13,017 nucleotides of DNA from Actinomycetes bacterium (GCA_021787255.1 JAJYMD010000087.1:1-13017), one strand, 5' to 3'. Shown: positions 1 to 6,597, counted from the first letter of the stretch. A program made the numbers and translations. Notes: generated by a model not told the origin, from the sequence alone.

Positions 1-99
1 CCGGCGGGCAGGGATCCCTGGAATGTCGGGGAACGTGCGACGCCGGTGCTCGCGGGGCGCAGACTCCCGAGATGGGCCGGGGGGCCGAACCCCTCCCGC

Positions 100-417
100 T
101 CAGGCAGCAGGAGGATTGGACGTCAACGGCTGGAGCCGCGATGTGGCCTGGTCGCGACCCATGGCAGGGGCCCCTGCGTGTGGCCTGGCGTCATCCGCGT
201 GGCGCACGAAGCGCACCCAGCCAACCCGCTGTTCGGTGTGCTCTGCCATCCAGGCGTCACGCGCGGCGCGCGCCGCCAGCCGGTCGTCGAGCCGTCTTGC
301 ACCTTCTGCCGCCCTGGCGACGGCAACCGCGAGCTCCTCGTCACCCTCGAGGACGCGGACGTTCGTGGGAGGAAGGGGCCTGGGGTGCGCGCTCGACCGT
401 TCGCTGTAGCCATTCAT
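100..417 (-). CDS. Small hypothetical protein, Ala/Arg-rich
   Basis: I do not recognise this protein. The reading frame gives 105 residues from an ATG; an in-frame ATG 18 bases further upstream (435) would give 111. An AAAGG lies 10 nt before the chosen ATG. Codons in roughly the first 70 positions mostly end in G or C, as in the sure genes here, which argues for real coding. The middle (about residues 25-65) is rich in Glu, Ala and Arg and should be helical, with the segments EELAVAVARAAEGARRLDDR and AWMAEHTEQRVGWVRF. No signal peptide, membrane segment or cysteine motif is visible, and the C-terminal third looks disordered. It is the last gene on this strand before the left edge, 132 bases after the crotonase gene, so it may share that transcript. 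The alternative minus-strand frame over the same bases looks less protein-like. Confidence 0.5.
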   Translation of the reverse strand: MNGYSERSSAHPRPLPPTNVRVLEGDEELAVAVARAAEGARRLDDRLAARAARDAWMAEHTEQRVGWVRFVRHADDARPHAGAPAMGRDQATSRLQPLTSNPPAA

Positions 418-549
418 GGCAGTCTTGCCTTTCATCAGGTCTGTCCCAGACGATCGTAACCATCGCCCTCCCGCGATCCTCCTCGGGTCCCCCGGCAGCG
501 GCTGCCACCCGTCCCCTCCCACCCCTACGTCAGCACCAATCGACGATCC

Positions 550-1332
550 TCACGATCGGCCGAACCGCGGCGAACGCTTCTCCGAGAATGCGGCGATTGC
601 CTCCCTCACGTCGGCACCCGCGAGGTTTGCCGCCTGACACTCGGCCTCGCGCTCGATCGCCTCGGCGAAAGACGTATTCCACGCGGCGTCGAGGAGTGCC
701 TTCGTCGTGGACAGCGCGAGCGACGGTCCCTCCGCAAGGGTCTCTGCCAAGCTCGCGACCTGTGCATCGAGCTCGTCCGTGGTTACCGCACGGTTGACCA
801 GGCCGATCCGCACGGCCGTCCTTGCATCGAGGATCTCACCGAAGAACGCCAGCTCCTTTGCCTTCGCGCTGCCCACCAGCCGGGGAAGCAGCCAGGAGGT
901 TCCGCAGTCCGGCGACAACGCACGCCGGGTGAAGATCATCGACAAGCGTGCTCGCGTGCTCGCGACGACGAGGTCACATGCGATGGCAAGCCCGAGCCCT
1001 GCGCCGACAGCGACGCCGTCGACCTTCGCGATGGTGGGCTTCGAGAGCCGGTGCAGCGACAAGGCGACGTCCCCCAATGCACGCACCCAATCGAGTGACG
1101 ACGCAAGATCTCCGACTGCCGGAGCGGCCGCGTCCGAAAGATCCGCTCCCGAGCAGAAATCGCCACCTTCCCCGGTGAGGACGAGCACCCGGTCTCCCGC
1201 ATTGTGCGCGACCGCATCGAACGTCGAGCGGAGCTGCTCGGTCATGCCCCGAGTGAGCGCGTTCTTCCGTTCCGGTCGGTTCATCGTGACGGTCACGACG
1301 CCACCGGCACGGGTCACTTTCACGGTCTCCAC
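550..1332 (-). CDS. Enoyl-CoA hydratase/isomerase (crotonase) family protein
   Basis: A cytoplasmic crotonase-fold acyl-CoA enzyme of 260 residues, the usual family length. Family features in order: the N-terminal strand region with MNRPERKNAL, the first oxyanion-hole motif GGDFCSGADL (about 56-65), the second block GVAVGAGLGLAIACDLV (about 106-122), and the PDCGTSWLLPRLVG stretch (about 141-154). The usual hydratase Glu pair is not obvious; the PDxG Asp at about 142 resembles PaaG-type epoxyphenylacetyl-CoA isomerases and related crotonases, so isomerase or hydratase activity on an unknown acyl-CoA is all I can say. The GTG start at 1332 was chosen because AAGGAGG (1337-1343) lies just before it, though the 4-nt spacing is short; an in-frame ATG at 1356 (268 residues) has no such site. 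It follows yraN by 84 bases. Its presence here is unusual, since yraN is more often followed by comM/dprA. Confidence 0.93.
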   Translation of the reverse strand: METVKVTRAGGVVTVTMNRPERKNALTRGMTEQLRSTFDAVAHNAGDRVLVLTGEGGDFCSGADLSDAAAPAVGDLASSLDWVRALGDVALSLHRLSKPTIAKVDGVAVGAGLGLAIACDLVVASTRARLSMIFTRRALSPDCGTSWLLPRLVGSAKAKELAFFGEILDARTAVRIGLVNRAVTTDELDAQVASLAETLAEGPSLALSTTKALLDAAWNTSFAEAIEREAECQAANLAGADVREAIAAFSEKRSPRFGRS

Positions 1333-1336
1333 GACG

Positions 1337-1343
1337 CCTCCTT
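1337..1343 (-). promoter_or_regulatory. Shine-Dalgarno site for the crotonase gene
   Basis: AAGGAGG on the minus strand, 4 nt upstream of the GTG at 1332. It lies inside the longer reading frame that would begin with the ATG at 1356, so it favours the shorter GTG-started protein. The spacing is tighter than the common 5-9 nt, which leaves some doubt. Confidence 0.6.
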
Positions 1344-1416
1344 GCGTTCGCTTCATCCCGGTCGCCAGTCTCGATCGCGCCAGGGTGAACGGACGGTAGC
1401 CGAACGTCTTCTTCCG

Positions 1417-1761
1417 TCACCAGGCTCCAGGAATGATCTCGACGTGCCCTCCGAGCACTGCAGCGACATCGAAGCGGACATTCGGGGCGTGAACGTCGTG
1501 GTCCATGAGCCAGCGGGCGGCGAGTCGCCGCACCCTGACCCGCTTGGCGACCGTGACTGCTTCTGCAGGTGATCCGTAGAGAAGCGTGGTACGCGTCTTG
1601 ACCTCACAGACGACGACCGTCGGCCCTTTGCGCAGAACCAGGTCGAGCTCGCCGATGCTGCATCGCCAGTTTCGGTCGAGAACCTCGTAACCTCGCGCCG
1701 TGTACCACTCGGCGGCGAGCAGCTCCCCATGTGCCCCGATGCGGCCGCGGGCTCCTCTCAT
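1417..1761 (-). CDS. yraN: YraN family (UPF0102) putative endonuclease
   Basis: A 114-residue protein of the UPF0102/YraN family, close to the normal length of about 115-125. The family has a restriction-endonuclease-like (Holliday-junction resolvase-type) fold, but its cellular role is not established. Visible motifs: GAHGELLAAEWY with E13, GELDLV with E38 and D40, and CEVKTR with E53 and K55, matching the family's putative metal-binding E-D-ExK arrangement. RFDVAAV (96-102) is the last conserved strand. It starts with ATG, with only a weak GAAG upstream. Its start overlaps, as ATGA, a stop codon in the frame that continues from the preceding DUF2469 gene. The 86-base gap from DUF2469 and 84-base gap to the crotonase gene suggest one transcription unit. 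yraN near rplS/DUF2469 is a common actinobacterial order. Confidence 0.92.
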   Translation of the reverse strand: MRGARGRIGAHGELLAAEWYTARGYEVLDRNWRCSIGELDLVLRKGPTVVVCEVKTRTTLLYGSPAEAVTVAKRVRVRRLAARWLMDHDVHAPNVRFDVAAVLGGHVEIIPGAW

Positions 1762-1847
1762 GTCAGCACTTCAGCGTCGCTCACCTCCACCTCACGAGAC
1801 GGAACCGTCGCAACGCCCCGGCGGATCGCGCATCGTCGCGTCTGCTG

Positions 1848-2141
1848 CTAGAGGTCCTTGTCGGGGAGCCGTTCCACGTTGACGTCACGCCAGGTCACCA
1901 CGCGCACGGAGGGTACGAAGCGCGCAGGGCGGTACATGTCCCACACCCAGGCATCAGTGAGCTCGAGCTCGACGCAGGCCGGCTGCGTGTCCGAACGGAC
2001 CGTCATGGAAACCTCGTTCGCGAGGTAGAAGCGCCGTTCGGTCTCAACGACGTAGTTGAACATGGGAAGCACCGCCCGGTACTCCTGGATGAGGGCGAGC
2101 TCGATCTCGGCCTCGTAGCGCTCGAGGTCCTCCTCGCTCAC
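1848..2141 (-). CDS. DUF2469 family conserved actinobacterial protein
   Basis: A 97-residue protein matching the DUF2469 family, which I know as a short conserved protein encoded near rplS in actinobacteria (for example Rv2901c). Its function is unknown. Recognition rests on YVVETERRFYLAN (30-42), DAWVWDMYRPARFV (63-76) and VRVVTWRDVNVE (79-90). The N-terminus SEEDLERYEAEIELALIQEY is an acidic amphipathic helix, also typical. There is no signal peptide or membrane segment. The start is GTG at 2141, with GAGG 12-15 nt upstream; homologues begin at the same MSxEDLE position. It lies 48 bases after rplS, probably in the same operon. In many actinobacteria lepB and rnhB sit between these two genes; they are absent here. 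Its TAG stop is followed by 29 further open codons reaching the yraN start. Confidence 0.93.
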   Translation of the reverse strand: MSEEDLERYEAEIELALIQEYRAVLPMFNYVVETERRFYLANEVSMTVRSDTQPACVELELTDAWVWDMYRPARFVPSVRVVTWRDVNVERLPDKDL

Positions 2142-2189
2142 CTCGGCGGCCTCATCGGCGCCGGACGCGCGTCGAGCCGCGGTGCGACC

Positions 2190-2543
2190 TCACGGACGGA
2201 CGGCCCGCTTCTCCCTCACCTTCGCAGCCTTTCCCGAGCGTTCACGCAGGTAGTAGAGCTTTGCTCGGCGCACGTCGCCCAAGGTGACCACCTCGATACG
2301 AGCGATGGTCGGCGAATGGACCGGGAAGGTCCGCTCCACGCCAACGCCGAAGCTGACCTTGCGAACGGTGAACGTCTCGCGCACGCCCACACCCTGACGT
2401 CGGAGGACGATGCCCTGGAACACCTGCACGCGCTCCCGGTTCCCTTCGACGACCCGCACGTGCACCTTCACGGTGTCGCCCGGGCGAAAATCCGGAATGT
2501 CGTCCCGCAGACTGTCGCGGTCGATGATCTCAGTGGGGTGCAT
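2190..2543 (-). CDS. rplS: 50S ribosomal protein L19
   Basis: Ribosomal protein L19, 117 residues, the normal length. In the ribosome it sits at the 30S-50S interface. Nearly the whole family signature is present: the N-terminal [20 protein letters not shown] (9-28), [19 protein letters not shown] (31-49), [20 protein letters not shown] (58-77) and [17 protein letters not shown] (95-111). The ATG at 2543 is chosen because the N-terminus then matches the family and GAAGGA lies about 10 nt upstream. This start lies inside the end of trmD: the two genes overlap by 14 nt, so translation is probably coupled. The short Lys/Arg-rich tail [13 protein letters not shown] end is typical of rRNA-binding proteins. 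It closes the rpsP-khpA-rimM-trmD-rplS block. Confidence 0.98.
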   Translation of the reverse strand: MHPTEIIDRDSLRDDIPDFRPGDTVKVHVRVVEGNRERVQVFQGIVLRRQGVGVRETFTVRKVSFGVGVERTFPVHSPTIARIEVVTLGDVRRAKLYYLRERSGKAAKVREKRAVRP

Positions 2544-3345
2544 TGGAGGCGTCCTTCGAGTCCGCTGGGCCGGTGCCGGACTCTGCATCGTAGCCGTGAT
2601 CTGCGAGGAGCTGCAGCTCGCCCTCCTCGGCCAGTAGGGCTGCTTCCTCGTGGGTGAGCCCGCCCCGAGCGGCCAGCAAGTCGGGGCGTCCTTCCAGAGT
2701 ACGCCGTAGGGATTGCACTCGGCGCCACCGGGCGACGCGGCCGTGGTCCCCCGATCGAAGCACCTCCGGCACCTCCCACCCTCGGAAGACTCCGGGTCGC
2801 GTGTACTGGGGGTACTCCAGCAGCCCTGCATGGAAGCTCTCCTCGTCGATCGACGCCTCGTTGCCGAGAGCTCCGGGCAGCAGCCGCGTGACTGCTTCGA
2901 CAACCACGAGGGCAGGGAGCTCGCCACCGGCGAGGACGACGTCGCCTACGGAGAGCTCCTCGTCGGCGAGATGGTCGGCCACCCGCTGGTCCACCCCCTC
3001 GTAGCGTCCACACAGGAGTGAGAAGCCGGCGCCCGCGGCGAGGTGCCGCGCCGCGGCCTGGTCGAAGCGTCGACCGCCGGGCGACAGGAGGAACAAGGGC
3101 CGCGGGAGTCCTTCCGCGCCCTCGACGGCCTCGACCGCAGCGAACACAGGCTCAGGCATGAGCACCATCCCCGCGCCACCGCCGAAGGGGGCGTCGTCCA
3201 CCGAACGTCGCGGGTCTGACGCGCCGGCGCGCACGTCCCGAACTCGCAGATCGAGCACGCCTCTGTCCCGCGCCCGCCCGAGAACGCTCATGCGGCAGTA
3301 GCCCTCGATGAGGTCGGGGAAGATCGTGAAGACGTCGATGCGCAC
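2530..3345 (-). CDS. trmD: tRNA (guanine-37-N1)-methyltransferase
   Basis: TrmD, a SPOUT-class methyltransferase that uses S-adenosylmethionine to methylate G37 next to the anticodon and so prevents +1 frameshifting. It has 271 residues; the family is about 230-260. The trefoil-knot motifs are clear: [14 protein letters not shown] (54-67), LLSPGG (86-91), [13 protein letters not shown] (110-122) and [17 protein letters not shown] (132-148). The catalytic Asp is D200 in VLRSGDH. The linker and C-terminal domain carry [19 protein letters not shown] (178-196) and [11 protein letters not shown] (214-224). The start is GTG at 3345, only 5 nt after the rimM stop, with GAAGGA inside the end of rimM. 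The last 20 residues, rich in Ser/Asp/Gly, are a short extension that overlaps the rplS start. Confidence 0.98.
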   Translation of the reverse strand: MRIDVFTIFPDLIEGYCRMSVLGRARDRGVLDLRVRDVRAGASDPRRSVDDAPFGGGAGMVLMPEPVFAAVEAVEGAEGLPRPLFLLSPGGRRFDQAAARHLAAGAGFSLLCGRYEGVDQRVADHLADEELSVGDVVLAGGELPALVVVEAVTRLLPGALGNEASIDEESFHAGLLEYPQYTRPGVFRGWEVPEVLRSGDHGRVARWRRVQSLRRTLEGRPDLLAARGGLTHEEAALLAEEGELQLLADHGYDAESGTGPADSKDASNAPH

Positions 3346-3350
3346 GCGCC

Positions 3351-3812
3351 TCAGTCGACAAGTCCTTCAGGGATGTCGACCGTGACCTGAACCTTCGGCT
3401 CGAACGCGGTGACGAACCGAAGAGGCACGAGCGCCCCACTTTCGAGCACGAGGAGATCGCTCGCGGGATTGGGCTCGAGCGCGGCCACCGTACCGATGTC
3501 GCGCCCCGTCACGGTGAGCACCCTCGCACCCACCAGTTCGTGCGTCCAGAGGGCACCGTCGACGTGGAGCGCCGCAGCCCGCAGCTCCAGGCCGCGCAAC
3601 GTCTCGGCACGGCTGCGGTCACCCACTCCCTCGAACCGCACGAGGAAGCGGTCCTGGTGAGCACGGGAAGCCTCGACGCGCAGCTCACCGGCATCGCTCG
3701 AGAGGATCACGCCGACGCCGACACGCTCCGTGCGGTCCGTCCACAGGTCGACGACCACGTCGCCAGCCAATCCGTGCGGCCGAAGCACCCGTCCAACGGA
3801 CAGGAAAGGCAC
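3351..3812 (-). CDS. rimM: Ribosome maturation factor RimM
   Basis: RimM, a 16S rRNA processing factor that binds S19 during maturation of the 30S head. The protein has 153 residues, a little shorter than the usual ~170. The N-terminal RimM barrel starts with FLSVGRVLRPHGLAGDVVV (3-21). The C-terminal PRC-barrel runs from LVGARVLTVTGRDIGTV (93-109) through ASDLLVLESGALVPLRFV (117-134) to the typical end VDIPEGLVD. The start is GTG at 3812: it places the conserved VGRVxxPHG at the expected distance from the N-terminus and has GAAGG upstream. The open frame runs further upstream but there overlaps khpA and does not resemble RimM. It lies 22 nt after khpA and 5 nt before trmD. rimM-trmD-rplS is a near-universal bacterial operon order. 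Confidence 0.96.
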   Translation of the reverse strand: MPFLSVGRVLRPHGLAGDVVVDLWTDRTERVGVGVILSSDAGELRVEASRAHQDRFLVRFEGVGDRSRAETLRGLELRAAALHVDGALWTHELVGARVLTVTGRDIGTVAALEPNPASDLLVLESGALVPLRFVTAFEPKVQVTVDIPEGLVD

Positions 3813-3834
3813 CGCATCGGAGCCTTCAGCGAGC

Positions 3835-4443
3835 TCAGTCGTCGTCGATGTCAACGAGAGTCTGTGCCCCGTCGTTCGCGCCCGCCACCGCGACGAGCGT
3901 CCGGATCGCCTGTGCGGTCCGGCCGCGCCGTCCGATGACACGGCCCATGTCGTGTGCTGCGACGTGAAGCCGCAGAATGGTCGACCCGCGACGATCCTCC
4001 TTGCGGATGACGACCGCATCGGGATCGTCGGCCATCGAACGTGCCAGGTACTCGAGCACGGCGACCGCCGTGTCGCCTCGCCCAACACCTGGCTCGCCCC
4101 GACGGGCAGCCGGTCCGGAGATGGTGTTCACGTCACCGGGCTCGTAGTCCGCCTCGCCGGCCTGCACGTGGCCTGCCCCGTCCCCGAGGTCCCCATGCTC
4201 CTCGCCGTCCTCGTCCTCGTCGTCGAGCTCGTCCTCGTCGTCGAGCTCGTCCTCGTCGTCGAGCTCTTCGTCGTCGTCGAAGTCCTCATCGTCCTCGAGC
4301 TCGTCTTCGTCGTCGAAGTCCTCGTCTTCGTCATCGAACGCGTCCTCGTCGTCGAGGTCGTCTTCGCCGTCCTCGAGGAATGCCTCCCGATCGGCCGCAG
4401 CGCCGTCGATCGATCCGAATTGCTCTCGATCGTCCGACGTCAT
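3835..4443 (-). CDS. khpA: KH-domain RNA-binding protein KhpA with long acidic N-terminal extension
   Basis: A C-terminal type II KH domain (about residues 126-200 of 202) follows KhpA closely: AVLEYLARSMADDPDAVVI, then LRLHVAAHDMGRVIGRRG (158-174), whose GRRG (171-174) is the GxxG RNA-binding loop, then RTAQAIRTLV. KhpA is a small RNA chaperone-like protein, always near rpsP/rimM, and usually only about 75-80 residues. Here about 120 residues precede the domain. Residues 24-83 are almost entirely Asp/Glu, with a threefold LDDEDE repeat encoded by an 18-bp tandem repeat. The ATG overlaps the rpsP stop as ATGA, supporting this start by translational coupling. Internal in-frame GTGs at about residues 93, 105 and 129 could give a short form of normal KhpA size. 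The acidic stretch is expected to be disordered; its role is unknown. Confidence 0.92.
   Translation of the reverse strand: MTSDDREQFGSIDGAAADREAFLEDGEDDLDDEDAFDDEDEDFDDEDELEDDEDFDDDEELDDEDELDDEDELDDEDEDGEEHGDLGDGAGHVQAGEADYEPGDVNTISGPAARRGEPGVGRGDTAVAVLEYLARSMADDPDAVVIRKEDRRGSTILRLHVAAHDMGRVIGRRGRTAQAIRTLVAVAGANDGAQTLVDIDDD
4210..4263 (-). repeat. 18-bp tandem repeat, 3 perfect copies, in khpA
   Basis: Three identical 18-base units (plus-strand unit CTCGTCCTCGTCGTCGAG) encode LDDEDE three times on the minus strand, at residues 61-78 of KhpA. Related imperfect units continue to about 4370 and encode the rest of the acidic run. The perfect identity at DNA level, including synonymous positions, points to recent copy-number change by slippage. 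Confidence 0.95.
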
Positions 4444-4883
4444 GCGGACACCGAGCCTGCTCCGGTGGCGGCATCAGCTGGGGCACCCGCGTCAGCTGGG
4501 GCATCCGCGTCAGCTGGGGCATCCGCGTCATCCACGAGCTGGGTGTGCGAGGCCGGCGGCACCGACGCGGCTTCCCCGCCAGCGCCGGCATCCGCTACCG
4601 CTCCCCCCCCACCGTTCGCCAGAAGATCGAGCGTTCCCGAGGTCCGCAGGAGCCGCTCGACCCGCTCGGTCGGCTTCGCACCTTGCCGGAGCCATCGCAG
4701 TGCCTTTTCGTGGTCGATCGTGACGATCGTCTCGTCATCGGTGCTCGAGCGGCCACGTGGCGCATAGGTACCAAGGACCTCGAGGAACCGGCCATCGCGG
4801 GGGGAGCGGCTGTCTGCTGCGACCACCCGGTACGTCGGCTGCTTCTTCTTGCCCATCCGCACCAGGCGGAGCTTCACTGCCAC
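4440..4883 (-). CDS. rpsP: 30S ribosomal protein S16 with Ala/Asp-rich C-terminal tail
   Basis: Ribosomal protein S16, an early 30S assembly protein that binds 16S rRNA. The core fills residues 1-86: AVKLRLVRMGKKKQPTYRVV (2-21), DSRSPRDGRFLEVLGTYAP (24-42) and WLRQGAKPTERVERLL (64-79). The total is 147 residues. The core alone is typical S16; the extra ~60 residues are a Gly/Ala/Asp-rich tail (87-147) with a threefold DADAPA-type repeat. C-terminal tails on S16 occur in other actinobacteria, but the sequence varies. The GTG start at 4883 is fixed by GGAGGAAG seven nt upstream and by the family N-terminus; the frame stays open upstream without S16 similarity. The stop overlaps the khpA start by 4 nt. 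A 100-nt gap separates it from ffh; I see no clear promoter in it. Confidence 0.97.
   Translation of the reverse strand: MAVKLRLVRMGKKKQPTYRVVAADSRSPRDGRFLEVLGTYAPRGRSSTDDETIVTIDHEKALRWLRQGAKPTERVERLLRTSGTLDLLANGGGGAVADAGAGGEAASVPPASHTQLVDDADAPADADAPADAGAPADAATGAGSVSA
4474..4527 (-). repeat. 18-bp tandem repeat, 3 copies, in rpsP
   Basis: Three 18-base units (plus-strand unit TCAGCTGGGGCATCCGCG; the lowest-coordinate copy differs by one base) encode the Ala/Asp/Pro repeat at about residues 119-136 of S16 on the minus strand. The array lies wholly in the low-complexity tail beyond the S16 core. Confidence 0.95.
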
Positions 4884-4890
4884 GAGTCTG

Positions 4891-4898
4891 CTTCCTCC
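4891..4898 (-). promoter_or_regulatory. Shine-Dalgarno site for rpsP
   Basis: GGAGGAAG on the minus strand, with 7 nt to the GTG at 4883. It decides the rpsP start against the longer open frame upstream. It is one of the strongest ribosome binding sites in the window, in contrast to smc, ftsY and ffh, which lack one. Confidence 0.85.
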
Positions 4899-4983
4899 GT
4901 CGTCGGGGCCCCTCGGGCCCGCTTTGCGCCATTCACCCGACATTCTCGCAGGTCTCGAGGGACCCGCGCCCACATGCCGTGGC

Positions 4984-6582
4984 TCATCGGTCTTTCGGCG
5001 GCGTCACCCGCCCGCCCTTCTTCTTCTTGTTCTTGCCCTTGGCGCCGCGCTGGACGCGAGCGCCGCCCTGGCTCGCCGAGCGACCCCCGGTCGCGACCGC
5101 GTCCAGCGAGGGGAGCCGTCCACTTCCTGAGAGCAGTCCAGCGAGGCCATCCCCATCGTCTCCCGCATCCCCACCCAGCGCCCTCAGCGCGGCTAGCTGC
5201 TTGCGTCCCCCGAGCAGCCCTCCCAGACCTCCAAGACCCTTGCCACCTGGGATGCCTCCGATCCCCGGCATTCCCGCCAAGCCGGGGACGCCGTTGCCGT
5301 TGGCCATGGCCTTCACGAGCTTTTGCATCTCGCGATGCTGCTTCAGGAGCTGGTTCACGTCCTGGGTGCTGGTCCCGCTCCCCCGCGCGATGCGGACTCG
5401 TCGCGACCCGTCGATGACCGAGGGGTCGGTCCGCTCTCGGGGCGTCATCGAGCGCATGATCGCCTCGACGCGAGCCAGCTCTCGGTCGTCGATCTGGTCC
5501 GCGGCCGTGCGCAGCTCTCTCGTCATGCCTGGCAGCAACTTCATGACACCGCCGAGCGACCCGAGCTTCTTCACCTGCTGGAGCTGGTCCAAGAAGTCGT
5601 CGAGCGTGAACCGACCCTCCATCAGCCGGCTGGCCGATCTCGCCACCGACTCTTTGTCCATGGTCCGCTCGGCCTGCTCGATGAGGCTCAGCACATCGCC
5701 CATTCCGAGGATCCGGTCGGCCATCCGATCGGGATGGAAGAGGTCGAAGTCTCCGAGTTTCTCCCCGGTGGACGCGAAGACGATCGGCCGCCCAACGACA
5801 CCCTTCACCGACAGCGCAGCTCCGCCGCGCGCGTCGCCGTCCAGCTTGGTCAGGATGATCCCGTCGAGCTCCAGCGTGTCGTGAAAGGCGCGGGCGGTCG
5901 CCACGGCGTCTTGACCGATCATCGCGTCGATGACGAGCAGCGTGTAGTGCGGCTTCACGGCATCGGACACTCGCCGCACCTCGTCCATCAGCTCCGCATC
6001 GATCGCCAGACGACCGGCCGTGTCGATGATGCAGATGTCGCGTCCGAGCCGCCTCGCCTCCTCGAGCCCTGCGCGAGCGACGGACACGGGGTCGGTCGCC
6101 TCGCTGAACACCGTGACCCCGACCTGGCGCCCAAGCACGCGGAGCTGTTCGACAGCGGCCGGCCGCTGGAGGTCAGCACCGACCAGTAGCGGATTACGCC
6201 CCTGCTGCTTCCACCAACGCGCGAGCTTCGCGGCGGTCGTCGTCTTCCCGGAGCCCTGGAGGCCGGCGAGCAACACCACCGTCGGGGGGTGCGATGCGTA
6301 GGTGAGCTTCAGCGTCTCCCCGCCAAGGATGGCGACGAGCTCCTCGTGCACAGCCTTCACGACCTGCTGGCCGGGCGTCAGGCTCTTCGACAGCACCTCG
6401 CCTGCACAGCGCTCGCGAACCCCCTGCACGAACGAGCGGGCGACGCCGACCTCCACGTCGGCTTCGAGCAGCGCGACACGGATCTCGCGTAACGCCTCGT
6501 CGAGGTCCGCGTCGGAGAGCCGTCCACGGCTGCGCAGGCGCCCGGCGATCCGCTCCAGGCGGTCAGAGAGGGCGTCGAACAT
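4984..6582 (-). CDS. ffh: Signal recognition particle GTPase Ffh (SRP54)
   Basis: The protein part of the signal recognition particle. It binds 4.5S RNA and hydrophobic signal sequences and docks with FtsY at the membrane. It has 532 residues. The helical N domain (1-95) is followed by the GTPase G domain: P-loop GLQGSGKTT (107-115), ADLQRPAA (136-143), DTAGR (187-191), TKLDGDARGG (245-254). The M domain (about 325-430) has the RNA-binding signature RIARGSGTSTQDVNQLLKQ (397-415) and several Met residues for signal binding. The tail is unusually Gly-rich (431-500), then ends in a Lys cluster, KGKNKKKKGGRV. The ATG at 6582 has no convincing Shine-Dalgarno; a TAGCCT box 9 nt upstream suggests a leaderless transcript. 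It lies 68 nt after ftsY. No 4.5S RNA gene is seen in the window. Confidence 0.98.
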   Translation of the reverse strand: MFDALSDRLERIAGRLRSRGRLSDADLDEALREIRVALLEADVEVGVARSFVQGVRERCAGEVLSKSLTPGQQVVKAVHEELVAILGGETLKLTYASHPPTVVLLAGLQGSGKTTTAAKLARWWKQQGRNPLLVGADLQRPAAVEQLRVLGRQVGVTVFSEATDPVSVARAGLEEARRLGRDICIIDTAGRLAIDAELMDEVRRVSDAVKPHYTLLVIDAMIGQDAVATARAFHDTLELDGIILTKLDGDARGGAALSVKGVVGRPIVFASTGEKLGDFDLFHPDRMADRILGMGDVLSLIEQAERTMDKESVARSASRLMEGRFTLDDFLDQLQQVKKLGSLGGVMKLLPGMTRELRTAADQIDDRELARVEAIMRSMTPRERTDPSVIDGSRRVRIARGSGTSTQDVNQLLKQHREMQKLVKAMANGNGVPGLAGMPGIGGIPGGKGLGGLGGLLGGRKQLAALRALGGDAGDDGDGLAGLLSGSGRLPSLDAVATGGRSASQGGARVQRGAKGKNKKKKGGRVTPPKDR

Positions 6583-6591
6583 GAGGGCCCT

Positions 6592-6597
6592 AGGCTA
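6592..6597 (-). promoter_or_regulatory. Candidate -10 box (TAGCCT) of a leaderless ffh promoter
   Basis: TAGCCT on the minus strand fits the actinobacterial TAnnnT -10 consensus and ends 9 nt before the ffh ATG. Transcription would then begin at, or 1-3 nt before, the start codon. The absence of a ribosome binding site fits this. I see no clear -35 hexamer. Confidence 0.5.

Noticed and set aside
81..93. GGGG-N5-CCCC hairpin just after the small hypothetical gene, possible terminator or tRNA T-arm
   Set aside because: Four-base stem only, no T-run, and no cloverleaf can be built around the GTTCGGC-like loop.
418..549. 132-base gap searched for RNA genes or a promoter
   Set aside because: Only a TACGAT that could be a -10 box is seen (minus strand, 452-457), without a -35 or a fixed relation to a start codon; too weak to list.
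72..797. Plus-strand open frame across the left edge
   Set aside because: It overlaps the crotonase end and the small hypothetical gene antisense; Arg/Pro/Ser-rich, no motif, no ribosome binding site that I trust.
4060..4530. Dense short repeats considered as a CRISPR array
   Set aside because: Units are contiguous 18-mers without spacers, in frame with proteins.
3730..4767. Long plus-strand open frame encoding a hydrophobic VLVLVVEL-type repeat that could look like membrane segments
   Set aside because: It is the antisense of the rpsP tail and the Asp/Glu repeat of khpA; GAC/GAG repeats read backwards give Val/Leu. The minus-strand frames match known families.
4903..4920. GGGCCC-CTC-GGGCCC hairpin in the rpsP leader, possible attenuator
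   Set aside because: A 6-bp stem with a 3-nt loop of self-complementary GC runs is weak evidence, and there is no competing structure or ribosomal-protein binding motif that I can recognise.
4041..5417. Plus-strand open frame of 458 codons, extremely Arg/Pro-rich
   Set aside because: It runs antisense to khpA, rpsP and ffh and shows no protein-like composition.
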